From Saprospiraceae bacterium (GTDB taxonomy: Bacteria; Bacteroidota; Bacteroidia; Chitinophagales; Saprospiraceae), in the NCBI GenBank assembly GCA_016722285.1, contig JADKGI010000017.1, forward strand, positions 68,218 to 132,217: a stretch of 64,000 bases of DNA, given 5' to 3'. The position numbers and the translations under genes were made by a program. The notes under the pieces were generated by a model. That model made no database searches and was not told the DNA's origin. It saw nothing but the letters and a program-made list of their open reading frames with translations. Positions within the stretch are counted from its first letter, which is position 1, and the number at the start of each line of letters is the position of its first letter. Shown here piece by piece: positions 33,714 to 43,819 of the stretch.

Positions 33714-35147
33714 ATGTACGACGAGAATGCGACCCTCTTAGGTCTGAAAAAGGATATCAATGAAGCTAAGCAGGGTGAAGTTTTGTATTTCAACACGCCC
33801 ACATCAGGACTGAGAAAGTTTTATATAGAGTCATATGGATGTGCTATGAACTTCAGTGACTCCGAAATAGTTGCTTCCATTCTGGCAGAACACGGATATG
33901 GTCCTACCAGAGAAATGGAATCAGCAGATCTCATTCTGGTCAACACGTGCTCCATCCGTGAAAAAGCCGAAGATACAGTCAGAAACAGACTTCGGGTTTT
34001 TAACAGTCTGAAGAAGAAAAAACCGGCTCTTATGATCGGTGTCCTTGGTTGCATGGCAGAACGACTCAAATCAAAACTTCTGGAACAGGAAAAGCTGGTG
34101 GATATTGTAGTAGGTCCGGACGCATACAGAGATCTGCCTAATCTCCTTGCCAAAGCAGATGACGGCGAAAAAGGAATCAATGTCCTCCTTTCCAGAGAAG
34201 AGACATATGCTGATATCTCACCACTCCGTTTGGACAGCAATGGCGTCGTTGCTTACATATCTATTATGAGAGGCTGTGACAATATGTGCTCCTTTTGTGT
34301 AGTCCCATTTACCAGAGGAAGAGAGCGCAGCAGAGACACATATTCTATTATTGCGGAAGCCACTGATTTGTATGAAAGAGGATTCAGAGAAGTCACCCTT
34401 CTGGGTCAGAATGTGGATTCTTACAAATGGACAAGTCCCGATGGAGCAGAACGTGTTAATTTTGCCCAATTACTTGAAAAAGTTGCACTGATTCACCCTA
34501 ACCTAAGGGTAAGGTTTTCGACATCACATCCGAAAGATATCACTGACGAAGTCTTATATACTATTTCAAAATACGAAAATATCTGCAACTATATCCACTT
34601 GCCGGTTCAGTCAGGCAATAGCAGGATATTATCCCTGATGAATCGAACTTATGATCGCGATTGGTACATGCAAAGGGTGGAATCAATATACAGGATAATC
34701 CCGGATTGTGCCATATCTTCAGATATTATTACCGGTTTTTGTTCTGAAACAGAAGATGAACATCAGGATACATTAAGTATGATAATCTGGGCAAAATACA
34801 GTATGTCATATATGTTTTTTTATTCTGAAAGACCCGGAACGCCCGCTGCCAAAAAACTGGTGGATGACATTCCTGAAGAAATTAAAAAACGTAGGCTACA
34901 GGAAATAGTGGATGCTCAGGTTCATATGTCACTCGATGTCAATCTATTGGATGTAGGTAAAATTTTCAAGGTATTGATCGAAGGGGATAGCAAAAGATCT
35001 GAGATGGAGTTCAAAGGAAGAAACGGTCAGAATAAAATGATAAATTTTCCTAAAAAAGAAAATCTGAAACCTGGTGATTATGTAATGGTAAGAGTGACTT
35101 CGGCAACATCAGGTTCGTTGAAAGGCGAAATCACAGATATTTTGTAA
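33714..35147 (+). CDS. miaB: tRNA-2-methylthio-N6-dimethylallyladenosine synthase MiaB
   Basis: About 477 residues from ATG 33714; the longer frame to 33681 starts in the -7 box (TACTTTTG at 33684). The N-terminal MTTase domain has the cluster cysteines in YIESYGCAMNFSDSE, VNTCSIREKAED and GVLGCMAERL. The radical-SAM core has CxxxCxxC in RGCDNMCSFCVVPFTRG (C188, C192, C195). The C-terminal TRAM domain is present (about 410-477, GDYVMVRVTSATSGSLKG). It thiomethylates i6A37 of tRNAs that read UNN codons. A core gene next to tRNA-Gln. Confidence 0.95.
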   Translation: MYDENATLLGLKKDINEAKQGEVLYFNTPTSGLRKFYIESYGCAMNFSDSEIVASILAEHGYGPTREMESADLILVNTCSIREKAEDTVRNRLRVFNSLKKKKPALMIGVLGCMAERLKSKLLEQEKLVDIVVGPDAYRDLPNLLAKADDGEKGINVLLSREETYADISPLRLDSNGVVAYISIMRGCDNMCSFCVVPFTRGRERSRDTYSIIAEATDLYERGFREVTLLGQNVDSYKWTSPDGAERVNFAQLLEKVALIHPNLRVRFSTSHPKDITDEVLYTISKYENICNYIHLPVQSGNSRILSLMNRTYDRDWYMQRVESIYRIIPDCAISSDIITGFCSETEDEHQDTLSMIIWAKYSMSYMFFYSERPGTPAAKKLVDDIPEEIKKRRLQEIVDAQVHMSLDVNLLDVGKIFKVLIEGDSKRSEMEFKGRNGQNKMINFPKKENLKPGDYVMVRVTSATSGSLKGEITDIL

Positions 35148-35166
35148 CAGCTAATTATTTTATAAA

Positions 35167-36438
35167 TTGAATATACAGAGTGTAAAACAAAGATTTGGCA
35201 TCATAGGCAGGTCGCCCCTGTTGGAGAGGGCACTCAATACAGCTATCCGTGTTGCTGCTACAGATCTTTCTGTATTGATTCAAGGCGAAAGCGGTGTGGG
35301 CAAAGAAGTATTCAGCAGGATTATACACGAACTTTCCATACGCAAACACAATAATTTTATTGCCATCAATTGCGGTGCCATACCTGCCGGAACCATCAAT
35401 TCTGAGCTTTTCGGACATGAAAAGGGTTCATTTACGGGTGCGATCTCTGAACGTAAAGGATACTTTGAAACAGTCAATGGCGGGACCATCTTTCTGGATG
35501 AAATCGGCGAAATGCCGCTTGATACGCAGGCCTACCTTCTCAGGATATTGGAGAGTGGTGAATTCTTGAGAGTAGGCTCATCAAAAGTACTCACAACAGA
35601 TGTCAGAATCATCGCAGCCACCAATGTAAATCTGGATGATAAAATTCATTCCGGCAAATTCAGGGAAGACCTGTATTATCGCCTTAATACGGTTCCGATC
35701 AGCGTACCGGCACTCCATGAACGGCGGGAAGATATTTACTTGCTTTTCAGAAAATTTTCAGGTGATTTTGCGGAAAAATACAGATCTGACTCCATTACCC
35801 TGACACCTGAAGCCAAACTTATTCTGGAAAATTACAGATGGCCGGGCAATATCCGGGAGTTAAAAAATATGGTGGAACAACTCAGCGTACTCTCAGAAGA
35901 AAAAGAAATAAATGTAGATCAGCTTGTGGATTTGGCACCGCATGTCAAAAACGGATTATTGCCCAGCAGGGGTATTGAAAACAATCTGAATGAAAACAAT
36001 TTTCATGAAAGGGAGATTATTTTTAAATTTTTACTTGAGATGAAAAGTGATTTAAGTGACCTTAAATCCTTGATTTATGAAATGGTGAGGACCAATGATC
36101 TGACTTTACCTGATCTGGGAAACCTTAAAAATGTAACTAACTACAATTCAGAAAGTGTATTTTCTAAAAAATATGACAGGCCCTCATCTCCGGTGCAGGA
36201 TGAGGAGTTTTCGACTTATGACAACAGGCCTATTATTTTACAGAATAAACAACAGGGATACCAAAGGACTGAAGATGTAGAAGAGATCACTTCCATCGAA
36301 GATATGGAAAAGGATATGATCCGGAAAGCACTAAAAAAGTTTAACAACAGACGACGCGATGCAGCAGAAGAACTTGGTATCTCAGAGAGGACGCTTTATC
36401 GTAAAATAAAAGAATATAATATACCTGACAAACTTTGA
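35167..36438 (+). CDS. Sigma-54-type AAA+ activator without receiver domain
   Basis: 423 residues from a TTG start. The AAA+ core begins at once: VLIQGESGVGKEVFSR (Walker A), ELFGHEKGSFTGA (GAFTGA-type loop, here GSFTGA), GGTIFLDEIGEMPL (Walker B), LRVGSSKVLTTDVRIIAATN, then YRWPGNIRELKNMVEQLSVL. A long linker leads to a Fis-type HTH (RRDAAEELGISERTLYRKIK). It has no N-terminal sensor, so control is probably by level or partner. The Ser in the GAFTGA loop makes true sigma-54 contact uncertain; Bacteroidota homologues are widespread next to miaB. Confidence 0.88.
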   Translation: MNIQSVKQRFGIIGRSPLLERALNTAIRVAATDLSVLIQGESGVGKEVFSRIIHELSIRKHNNFIAINCGAIPAGTINSELFGHEKGSFTGAISERKGYFETVNGGTIFLDEIGEMPLDTQAYLLRILESGEFLRVGSSKVLTTDVRIIAATNVNLDDKIHSGKFREDLYYRLNTVPISVPALHERREDIYLLFRKFSGDFAEKYRSDSITLTPEAKLILENYRWPGNIRELKNMVEQLSVLSEEKEINVDQLVDLAPHVKNGLLPSRGIENNLNENNFHEREIIFKFLLEMKSDLSDLKSLIYEMVRTNDLTLPDLGNLKNVTNYNSESVFSKKYDRPSSPVQDEEFSTYDNRPIILQNKQQGYQRTEDVEEITSIEDMEKDMIRKALKKFNNRRRDAAEELGISERTLYRKIKEYNIPDKL

Positions 36439-36442
36439 TATT

Positions 36443-37249
36443 ATGACCCCATATGCATTTGTAAACGGAGAAATGGTACCGGCTTCAGAAGCCAATGTAA
36501 ATATTACAGATATCGGTTTCCTTAGGGGCTATGGTGTTTTTGATTTTTTCAGAGTCATAGATGGTACGCCTGTTTTCCTGGAAGACTATCTGGACAGATT
36601 TGAGCGTTCTGTTAAAGGGCTTCACCTTGCCATGCCATATTCCCGGTCGTATCTTACAGAAAAAATCTATGAAATCATTTCTCTGAATCAGCACGCCCTA
36701 CTAGGAATTAAGCTGCTGTGCACTGGCGGATATTCAACCGATGGCTACACTCCCACAGATTCAAATGTTTTTATGCTTGCTAATCCATTCCTCTTTCATC
36801 CCTACGAAAAAGGACTTAAGCTGATGTCTGTGGATCACCAGAGAGATATGTTTCATATTAAGAGTCTGAACTACCTTCAGCCTATATCTTTGTTGCCAAA
36901 AATGAAAGCAATTCATGCAGATGACGTTTTATATCATAAATCGGGATTCGTATCTGAATCCTCCAGATCAAATGTGTTTATGGTAAAAAACAACACCCTG
37001 ATAACTCCATCTGAAGGCATACTCGAAGGGGTGACCAGAAAAAGAATAATAGCGTTTGCAACTGAAATCATGCCCATCGAAGTAAGACCCGTCACTCCGG
37101 CGGAAATATGGAATTCTGATGAAGTATTTCTTACCGCAAGCACCAAGCGTATTTCGCCAGTGACAGCAATAGATGATTACAGTTTTGAAAGTGGTCCCTA
37201 TACCCGACTTCTATACCAAAGATTGCTCGAAGAAGAGAAAAAATCCTGA
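36443..37249 (+). CDS. Class IV (PLP) aminotransferase
   Basis: 268 residues, fold type IV. Motifs are FLRGYGVFDFFRVIDGTPVF (N-terminal), the catalytic Lys in FHIKSLNYLQPISLL, ESSRSNVFMVKNNTLITPSE and GILEGVTRKRIIAFA. The family includes branched-chain and D-amino-acid aminotransferases and ADC lyase; which one this is cannot be told from motifs alone. It starts 4 bp after the activator gene, so miaB, the activator and this gene may form one transcription unit. Confidence 0.87.
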   Translation: MTPYAFVNGEMVPASEANVNITDIGFLRGYGVFDFFRVIDGTPVFLEDYLDRFERSVKGLHLAMPYSRSYLTEKIYEIISLNQHALLGIKLLCTGGYSTDGYTPTDSNVFMLANPFLFHPYEKGLKLMSVDHQRDMFHIKSLNYLQPISLLPKMKAIHADDVLYHKSGFVSESSRSNVFMVKNNTLITPSEGILEGVTRKRIIAFATEIMPIEVRPVTPAEIWNSDEVFLTASTKRISPVTAIDDYSFESGPYTRLLYQRLLEEEKKS

Positions 37250-37349
37250 CACATTCGTATCGCTCAAGAAACAATTTACAATTAAATTTTTCTTCATCTG
37301 CAATTGTTAATTTCTTTTACTATAATTTTGGCAATAAATATTACCCGTT

Positions 37350-38612
37350 ATGCCCAGAATATGCATGTTGATTTGCTTATGTTTTTTTTTAATAAAAGGA
37401 AATGCGCAGAGTCTTTCAAAAAATCTTTTTGATAAATATAACCATTACAAGGAACAAACAATCAAAGTAAAGCGCTTTAAACATAAAGACATTGTACCCC
37501 TTATTGTTAAACTACGATCAAATAAAGACTTTGATATAAGTGAGGTTGGAAAGTCGATTGAAAACCGAACTATCTATCAGATAAAATATGGTAGTGGGCC
37601 TGTAAAGATTTTACTCTGGTCACAGATGCATGGCAATGAATCCACCGCTACCATGGCCCTGTTTGATATATTTAATTTACTTGCCGGATCAAATGATGAT
37701 TTTGATGATTTTCGCAAAGAAATCTCTTCTGTTGTTACTTTGTATTTCGTGCCGATGCTCAATCCTGATGGTGCAGAAAAATGGCAACGCCGTACAGCAT
37801 TGGAAATAGATATGAATCGTGATGCCCTGAGATTGGTATGCCCTGAATCCAGAATATTAAAAAACCTTCAGCAGAAATACCTGCCGGAATTCGGTTTTAA
37901 CCTCCACGATCAGGATCCTCGTGTGAGTGCCGGCCATTCACCCAATCTGGCCACAATTTCCTTTCTGGCTCCGGCTTATAATTATGACCTTGACATAAAT
38001 GATTCTCGCATAAGATCTATGCAGCTGATAGCCGATATAAATGGTGAAATGCAACGTTTCATACCTGATCAGATCGCGAGATATTCTGATGACCACGAAC
38101 CACGTGCCTTTGGAGACAATATACAAAAATGGGGTACAAGTCTGGTTTTGATAGAATCCGGTGGTTATAAAAATGATCCTGAAAAAATGTATATTCGCAA
38201 GCTCAATTATGTCGCCATCTTAAGTGCATTTAACAGTATTGCCAAAAATATATATCAGCAAAAAACAATAGCTGACTATGAGATCATACCCAAAAATAAC
38301 AACTATCACTATGATTTGATTGTGCGCAATGTATCGATTAATGTTAATGGCCAATCATTTAAAGCAGATATCGGCATATCCAGAAATGAAGTTACATCTC
38401 CTGATTTCAAGAGTAACACATACAGATCAAACATAGCTGATATAGGTGACCTTTCCACTTATTTTGGGATAGAAGAAATCGATGCTGAAGGGGCTGAAAT
38501 ACAAGGAAATACTGAAAAACCTTTAGCACTGAAAATAGGAATGCCGGCGACGTTTGCACTCAGTAAAAACGGTCGTATTTCTTCCAGGCTGAAAAACGGG
38601 TTTTGGGAATGA
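37350..38612 (+). CDS. Secreted M14-family zinc carboxypeptidase
   Basis: 420 residues. The signal peptide is MPRICMLICLCFFLIKGNAQ. The M14 core has the zinc motif HxxE in LWSQMHGNESTATMALFDI, a third His in FNLHDQDPRVSAG, substrate Arg/Asn residues in EIDMNRDALRL, and a late Glu in SLVLIESGGYKND. The C-terminal part is a beta domain (NVSINVNGQSFKADIGISRN). It cleaves C-terminal residues from peptides in the periplasm or outside the cell. Confidence 0.83.
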   Translation: MPRICMLICLCFFLIKGNAQSLSKNLFDKYNHYKEQTIKVKRFKHKDIVPLIVKLRSNKDFDISEVGKSIENRTIYQIKYGSGPVKILLWSQMHGNESTATMALFDIFNLLAGSNDDFDDFRKEISSVVTLYFVPMLNPDGAEKWQRRTALEIDMNRDALRLVCPESRILKNLQQKYLPEFGFNLHDQDPRVSAGHSPNLATISFLAPAYNYDLDINDSRIRSMQLIADINGEMQRFIPDQIARYSDDHEPRAFGDNIQKWGTSLVLIESGGYKNDPEKMYIRKLNYVAILSAFNSIAKNIYQQKTIADYEIIPKNNNYHYDLIVRNVSINVNGQSFKADIGISRNEVTSPDFKSNTYRSNIADIGDLSTYFGIEEIDAEGAEIQGNTEKPLALKIGMPATFALSKNGRISSRLKNGFWE

Positions 38613-38633
38613 GGTACTACTTTTTATGAAAAA

Positions 38634-40190
38634 TTAACCTGCCCATCCTTCCCTGTCCAGGCTCCGGTACTGTATGGCTTCTGCCAGATGTTCGATTTTT
38701 ATATCAGGGCTGCCTGCCAGATCTGCAGCTGTTCGTGCGACCTTGAGTATCCTGTCATAAGCGCGTGCTGAAAGCTGAAGTCGGGTCATAGCAGTTTTCA
38801 GCAGATTTGCTCCGGCAGTGGTGAGCTCACACACATCCCTGACCATGCGACTGGGCATCTGAGCATTACAAAATATTCCTTTATGATCCTTAAATCTTTC
38901 ATTTTGGATATTGCGGGCCCTGATTACTCTTTCTGCGATCTGATCACTGGTTTCACTTTTGTACTCATGATTTGATAATTCATCATAGGAGACAGGCGTC
39001 ACTTCCACATGGAGGTCTATTCTGTCAAGCAATGGGCCTGATATTCTTGTCAGATATTTTTTTACCACTCCCGGACCACAGACACATTCCTTCTCGGGAT
39101 GATTGTAGAAGCCGCAGGGGCATGGATTCATGGACGCTATGAGCATAAAACTTGCCGGGTAATCGACAGAAACTTTTGCCCTGGATATAGTTACTCTTCT
39201 TTCCTCCATTGGTTGCCGCATCACTTCAAGAACCTGTCGTTTAAATTCGGGCAGCTCATCCAGGAATAAAACTCCGTTGTGAGCCAGAGAAATTTCGCCA
39301 GGATTGGGATTGGAACCGCCGCCTACCAGGGCTACATCACTTATAGTATGATGTGGAGATCTGAAAGGTCTCTCCGTTACAAGGGACGAGTCCGCCCCCA
39401 ATATCCCGGCAACAGAATGTATTTTTGTAGTCTCTAATGCTTCATAAAGATTGAGCGGCGGGAGGATGGTTGGCAATCTTCTTGCCAGCATGGTTTTGCC
39501 GGCTCCGGGTGGACCAATCAGGATTACGTTGTGTCCACCTGCTGCCGCCAGTTCAAGAGCCCGTTTTATATTTTCCTGCCCCTTGACATCGCTGAAATTG
39601 ACAGCATACTTATTGCTGGTATCAATAAAAACTTCCCTTGTATCATAAATAACGGGGGTCAGATCTTTTACTCCATTTAAAAAGTCTATAGCTTCTTTCA
39701 GGTTTTCTACTCCGTAAACAACAATACCATCAACTATTGCGGCTTCACGGGCATTAGCTTTGGGAACAATGAGGGAAGTGAAGCCTTCTTTTCTGGCTTG
39801 AATAGCAATAGGAAGTGCTCCTTTAATAGGCCGCAGTCCACCGTCCAGTGCTAGCTCACCCATAAATAAAAACTTATCAAGCTGATCGGTTTTGACCTGT
39901 CCCGTTGATGCCAGGATTCCGATGGCAATCGGCAGGTCATATGCTGACCCTTCTTTACGGATATCTGCTGGAGCCAGATTTACTACCAGTTTTACCCGAG
40001 GTACATTGAGTCCTATATTTTTGATTGAAGCCTCAATACGTTGCCAGCCTTCTTTCACTGCATTATCCGGAAGACCTACCAGCCAATACATTTGTTTCCC
40101 TGCCGCCACCATTCCTCCGGCATTTACTTCTACTGTAATGGTACGGGCTTCAACCCCATGTACAGCACTGGCAAAAGTTTTTGATAGCAT
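38634..40190 (-). CDS. comM: YifB/ComM-family Mg-chelatase-like AAA ATPase
   Basis: 518 residues, full length for the family. The N-terminal ChlI domain (about 1-180) has KLVVNLAPADIRKEGSAYDL. The central AAA core has VILIGPPGAGKTMLARRL (Walker A) and HNGVLFLDELPEFKRQVLEV (Walker B/sensor). A Zn-ribbon-like SMNPCPCGFYNHPEKECVC is followed by the C-terminal LQLSARAYDRILKVARTAAD. ComM-type helicases assist DNA branch migration in natural transformation. Single gene, convergent with the M14 gene. Confidence 0.93.
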   Translation of the reverse strand: MLSKTFASAVHGVEARTITVEVNAGGMVAAGKQMYWLVGLPDNAVKEGWQRIEASIKNIGLNVPRVKLVVNLAPADIRKEGSAYDLPIAIGILASTGQVKTDQLDKFLFMGELALDGGLRPIKGALPIAIQARKEGFTSLIVPKANAREAAIVDGIVVYGVENLKEAIDFLNGVKDLTPVIYDTREVFIDTSNKYAVNFSDVKGQENIKRALELAAAGGHNVILIGPPGAGKTMLARRLPTILPPLNLYEALETTKIHSVAGILGADSSLVTERPFRSPHHTISDVALVGGGSNPNPGEISLAHNGVLFLDELPEFKRQVLEVMRQPMEERRVTISRAKVSVDYPASFMLIASMNPCPCGFYNHPEKECVCGPGVVKKYLTRISGPLLDRIDLHVEVTPVSYDELSNHEYKSETSDQIAERVIRARNIQNERFKDHKGIFCNAQMPSRMVRDVCELTTAGANLLKTAMTRLQLSARAYDRILKVARTAADLAGSPDIKIEHLAEAIQYRSLDREGWAG

Positions 40191-40632
40191 TTTTACGGTT
40201 CCTTTATTGTGCTTTAAAGGTAATAAATTTTAGAATCCTTTAAAAATGTTTGAAGGTAATAACAATTTTGCCTAAATATTTTAGTCCTTATATATATTTT
40301 CAGAGATGGTCAGTATTTCCAGAATCATGATCTTCATGTACAGTACCACTGAGTTTCCAAAACATGAATCCAAACCCGACGTTGATGTGGATGATTATTA
40401 TACCAAATAATATATTGGTGATCATATTGTAAAAATAAATTAGACAAAGTTAGGTTTGATAAGGGGGTTTGCACATCACAACTGTCATTATTCATGTTTA
40501 AAAAATTCCCTATTGCATATTTATCACAAATATTGTATTTTTGCAACCATATTTAGTCACATTATGTTTTAATGTAGATTTTTTATGCTGAAGAATTTGC
40601 TTTTCAACATAATTATGAACAGATAATTTTGA
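40191..40632. other. Divergent intergenic region yifB / ferredoxin reductase
   Basis: 442 bp with no gene. It contains the promoter at 40513-40543 for the reductase gene and an A/T-rich symmetric stretch (TACCAAATAATATATTGGT) near 40400. Nothing else is recognised. Confidence 0.5.
40513..40543 (+). promoter_or_regulatory. Bacteroidota-type promoter for the ferredoxin reductase gene
   Basis: TTG at 40513-40515 and TATTTTTG at 40536-40543 with a 20-base spacer fit the -33/-7 consensus. The leader to ATG 40633 is about 85 bases. Confidence 0.55.
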
Positions 40633-41637
40633 ATGATTCATACTGATATTCTAATTATTGGTGCCGGACCAGTGGGGCTTTTTACAGTTTTTGAGGCAGG
40701 ATTGCTAAAACTTAAATGTCATTTAGTAGATTCTCTGGGTCAGCCAGGTGGTCAATTATCTGAAATTTACCCCAAGAAACCAATATATGATATACCGGGA
40801 TACCCAACAATTCTAGCAAGCGAATTAGTGGATAATCTGATGAAGCAAATTGAACCATTCAAGCCCGGATTCACATTAGGTGAGCGAGCTGAAAAACTTG
40901 AAAAAACCGAGAACGATAACTTCAAACTTACCACCAGCAAAGGCACTACAATATACGCACCCGTGGTCGCAATAGCTGGTGGTTTAGGGTGTTTTGAACC
41001 CAGAAAGCCACCCATTGATAATATTGACTTATTTGAAGACAAAGGGGTTGATTATATCATCAAAGACCCCTTAAAGTATAAGGGCAAAAGAGTTCTTGTA
41101 GCCGGTGGCGGCGATTCTGCTCTGGATTGGAGCATCATTTTATCCGATATTGCTGATGAAGTAACACTAGTACACAGAAGAACTTCTTTCAGAGGTGCGC
41201 TTGATTCCGTTGATAAAGTAATGGATCTGGCCAGAAAAGGTAAAATAAATCTGATTACCAATGCACAGGCTGTAGGTCTGCGGGGTAATGGTGTACTTAA
41301 AGAAATTATTATCGAAGAAGAGGGAAAGGAAGATTACTCACATAACGCTGATAATTTTATCCCTTTATTTGGACTTTCTCCCAAACTGGGTCCAATGTCT
41401 GACTGGGGGCTCAGAATAAAGGATAATGCTATAGTAGTGGACACTTTTGATTATAGCACCAATATTGCAGGAATTTATGCCATTGGGGACATAAATACCT
41501 ACCCGGGTAAGCTGAAACTCATACTATGTGGCTTTCATGAAGCAACACTGATGGCTCAATCTGCATTCAGATATATCCATCCTGATCAGAAGCTCTCATT
41601 CAAATATACTACCGTCTCCGGGGTAGCAGGATTTTAA
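40633..41637 (+). CDS. Ferredoxin/flavodoxin--NADP+ reductase (TrxB-like)
   Basis: 334 residues: IIGAGPVGLFTVFEAGLLKL (FAD), GGQLSEIYPKKPIYDIPGY, VLVAGGGDSALDWSI (NADPH), and a C-terminal IAGIYAIGDINTYPGKLKLI (second FAD motif). The redox Cys pair of thioredoxin reductase is absent, which identifies the FNR2 (YumC-like) group. It transfers electrons between NADPH and a ferredoxin; the [2Fe-2S] ferredoxin gene 100 bp downstream is the probable partner. Confidence 0.9.
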   Translation: MIHTDILIIGAGPVGLFTVFEAGLLKLKCHLVDSLGQPGGQLSEIYPKKPIYDIPGYPTILASELVDNLMKQIEPFKPGFTLGERAEKLEKTENDNFKLTTSKGTTIYAPVVAIAGGLGCFEPRKPPIDNIDLFEDKGVDYIIKDPLKYKGKRVLVAGGGDSALDWSIILSDIADEVTLVHRRTSFRGALDSVDKVMDLARKGKINLITNAQAVGLRGNGVLKEIIIEEEGKEDYSHNADNFIPLFGLSPKLGPMSDWGLRIKDNAIVVDTFDYSTNIAGIYAIGDINTYPGKLKLILCGFHEATLMAQSAFRYIHPDQKLSFKYTTVSGVAGF

Positions 41638-41739
41638 TAATATCCCCTCCCACTGATATTATGTGACTGATGTGACAAACATGAGTAGCAATTTCTATTA
41701 TCTTTGCCCGCTTATAATAATTCTTTTCGAAGATTACCT

Positions 41740-42069
41740 ATGGAGAACATGATTGATATTACTGTCATAGACAGGGAAGGTAAACAACATTTGCTTAAAG
41801 CCCCAACTGATATGTCCATGAATGTCATGGAAATTTGCAAATCATACGAGCTTCCTGTGGAAGGTATTTGTGGTGGTATGGCACTTTGTGCTTCCTGCCA
41901 TGTTTATGTGAAAAGTGAACACGATCTGGACGAACCTTCTGAAGACGAGGAACATATGCTGGACCAGGCATTTTTTGTAAAAAGCAATTCCAGACTAAGC
42001 TGCCAGATAAAAATAACAAATGAAATCAATGGATTGATAGTGCAACTAGCCTCTGTAGGTGGCGGATAA
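41740..42069 (+). CDS. [2Fe-2S] ferredoxin, adrenodoxin-type
   Basis: About 109 residues from ATG 41740 (MENMIDITVIDREGKQH); a longer frame to 41704 has no support. Cluster ligands are in GICGGMALCASCHVYV (C-x5-C-x2-C) and the fourth Cys in SRLSCQIKI. The acidic DEPSEDEEHMLD loop is typical of the partner-docking face. A soluble one-electron carrier, probably working with the upstream reductase. Confidence 0.9.
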   Translation: MENMIDITVIDREGKQHLLKAPTDMSMNVMEICKSYELPVEGICGGMALCASCHVYVKSEHDLDEPSEDEEHMLDQAFFVKSNSRLSCQIKITNEINGLIVQLASVGGG

Positions 42070-42070
42070 T

Positions 42071-42706
42071 TTATATCTTCCTGATCATATTTATTCCATC
42101 TCTCAAGGGTAAAATCAGGTTTTCCACTCTCGGGTCGTTCAATATTTTATTGTTAAAATCATGAATACACTGTGTTTTATTATCTTTTATCTCATCCAAT
42201 ACTTTGCCACTCCAGAGCACATTGTCGGCAAGAATCAAAGCACCGGAATTACAATGATCAATGACCAGATCATAATATTGACTATAAGATTCCTTATCTG
42301 CATCTATAAATACCAGATCAAAGCGAACATCCATCTCCGGTATCACCTCTCTGGCATCACCAATCAGAATTTCAATATCAGATGCAAAGGCTGACTTGCC
42401 GATAAAGCTCCCTGCTAATTCAGCGTGCTGCGGATCATACTCTATGGTGTAAAGTTTGCCACCGGGTTTCAGACCTTTTGCCAGACATATAGCAGAATAT
42501 CCGGTAAAAGTTCCGATTTCAAGTATTATATCAGGTTGTTTCAATTTACTTAACATAGTTAGAAAACTACCCTGCAGATGTCCGGATAGCATACGGGGTG
42601 CCAGAGTATTGAGATGTGTAGCCCGTTCTATTTCCATTAAAAGGGGATCGGCATGCTTTGATTGCTTTTCCGAGTATTGGTAAATATTGTCTAATAAATC
42701 CTGCAT
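42071..42706 (-). CDS. Class I SAM-dependent O-methyltransferase (COMT-like)
   Basis: 211 residues. The SAM motif is ILEIGTFTGYSAICLAKGLK. IEILIGDAREVIPEM and DLVFIDADKESYSQYYDLVI carry the metal-binding Asp residues, and GALILADNVLWSGKVLDE completes the catecholate-type O-methyltransferase fold (family 3). The substrate is unknown. Its stop is 1 bp from the ferredoxin stop (convergent), and its start overlaps the transporter stop by one base, so it forms an operon with it. Confidence 0.9.
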   Translation of the reverse strand: MQDLLDNIYQYSEKQSKHADPLLMEIERATHLNTLAPRMLSGHLQGSFLTMLSKLKQPDIILEIGTFTGYSAICLAKGLKPGGKLYTIEYDPQHAELAGSFIGKSAFASDIEILIGDAREVIPEMDVRFDLVFIDADKESYSQYYDLVIDHCNSGALILADNVLWSGKVLDEIKDNKTQCIHDFNNKILNDPRVENLILPLRDGINMIRKI

Positions 42707-43611
42707 TAATATGATGTTTTAGTGTTGAATTTCTTATTTAAAACAGGGTGCAATAATACGGTCATTATGATAATTAATGCCCCGATATAAAACATAGTAT
42801 TGAGATCTTTGTGTTCTTTAAGTATAACTATAGCAAGGAGGATACCATATACAGGTTCAAGGTTTATAACCAGATTTGACGAGAAGGCAGAGAGGTGATT
42901 CAGGGACTGAAGCGTCAAAACATGGGCTAAAGTAGTGCATAAAAGTGCCAGGACAAGGAGGTAAACCCAATCACTAACAGAAGGCGGAATAAAATGATCT
43001 ATTGGTAGGTTGGTCAGATGCATTCCACCCAACAGAATACTCACCATTACCCAGGCTCCCGACAATTCGATAAAAGAAATAGTATAGGGATCAGCTCCTT
43101 TTATATTTGCTTTGTTGAGTGTAGAAAATACAGCAGCCAGCAATGCTGACAAAAGTCCAACCCATACACCTGCCATATATTTTATGTCAATACTATTAAC
43201 TACAAGTAGCATACCCGGTACAATCATAGCACCGGTAAAAAGTTCAAACCTATTAAACTTTGTTCTCGCCCAAAATGGCTCTATAATCGATGTAAACAGA
43301 GAAGTGGTGCTCATACAAATCAGGCAAACTGAAGCATTAGACAGTTTGACAGATCCGTAAAAACATATCCAATGTAAGCCGATAATGATGCCAATAATCA
43401 CATAAGTTCTAATCAGCTTTTTTGATAATTGTCTTATTGTTTTGCCAAATCTGATAAAGAAAAGAAGACTGAATGATGTAATAAGAACCCGCCACCAAAC
43501 TATGACTATGGCCGGCAACTGAATCATATCCCCTAGTATAGCTGTAAACCCAAATAATAAAACAGCAATATGTATCTTTAAGTATGCCGAACTGGGGACG
43601 GTTGAAATCAT
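42706..43611 (-). CDS. EamA-family (DMT) transporter
   Basis: About 301 residues from ATG 43611 (MISTVPSSAYLKIHIAVLLF), with ten hydrophobic segments arranged as two EamA repeats. GIIIGLHWICFYGSVKLSNA and ALLCTTLAHVLTLQSLNHLS are the repeat-defining parts. An inner-membrane drug/metabolite transporter; the substrate is unknown. It is followed in the same operon by the O-methyltransferase. Confidence 0.87.
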   Translation of the reverse strand: MISTVPSSAYLKIHIAVLLFGFTAILGDMIQLPAIVIVWWRVLITSFSLLFFIRFGKTIRQLSKKLIRTYVIIGIIIGLHWICFYGSVKLSNASVCLICMSTTSLFTSIIEPFWARTKFNRFELFTGAMIVPGMLLVVNSIDIKYMAGVWVGLLSALLAAVFSTLNKANIKGADPYTISFIELSGAWVMVSILLGGMHLTNLPIDHFIPPSVSDWVYLLVLALLCTTLAHVLTLQSLNHLSAFSSNLVINLEPVYGILLAIVILKEHKDLNTMFYIGALIIIMTVLLHPVLNKKFNTKTSY

Positions 43612-43783
43612 TATATTTTCACAAGCTTGCAAATGTAGGGATAAATTGATACAAGATGTATTTATCATGTTTTATAAATAACAATATATGTATTCAAGTC
43701 AGTCGTTCTGGTGTAATTTTAACTGTAAAAAGCAGATAAAATAGAAACAATCAACATTTCCTGGTGGCTTTTTTCTTATTTCT

Positions 43784-43791
43784 TGTATGTT
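43784..43791 (+). promoter_or_regulatory. -7 promoter box of prs
   Basis: TATGTTTG lies 28 bases upstream of ATG 43820 and fits TAnnTTTG. Confidence 0.4.
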
Positions 43792-43819
43792 TGTGATTAA
43801 ATTTAATGCTTGCCCACTC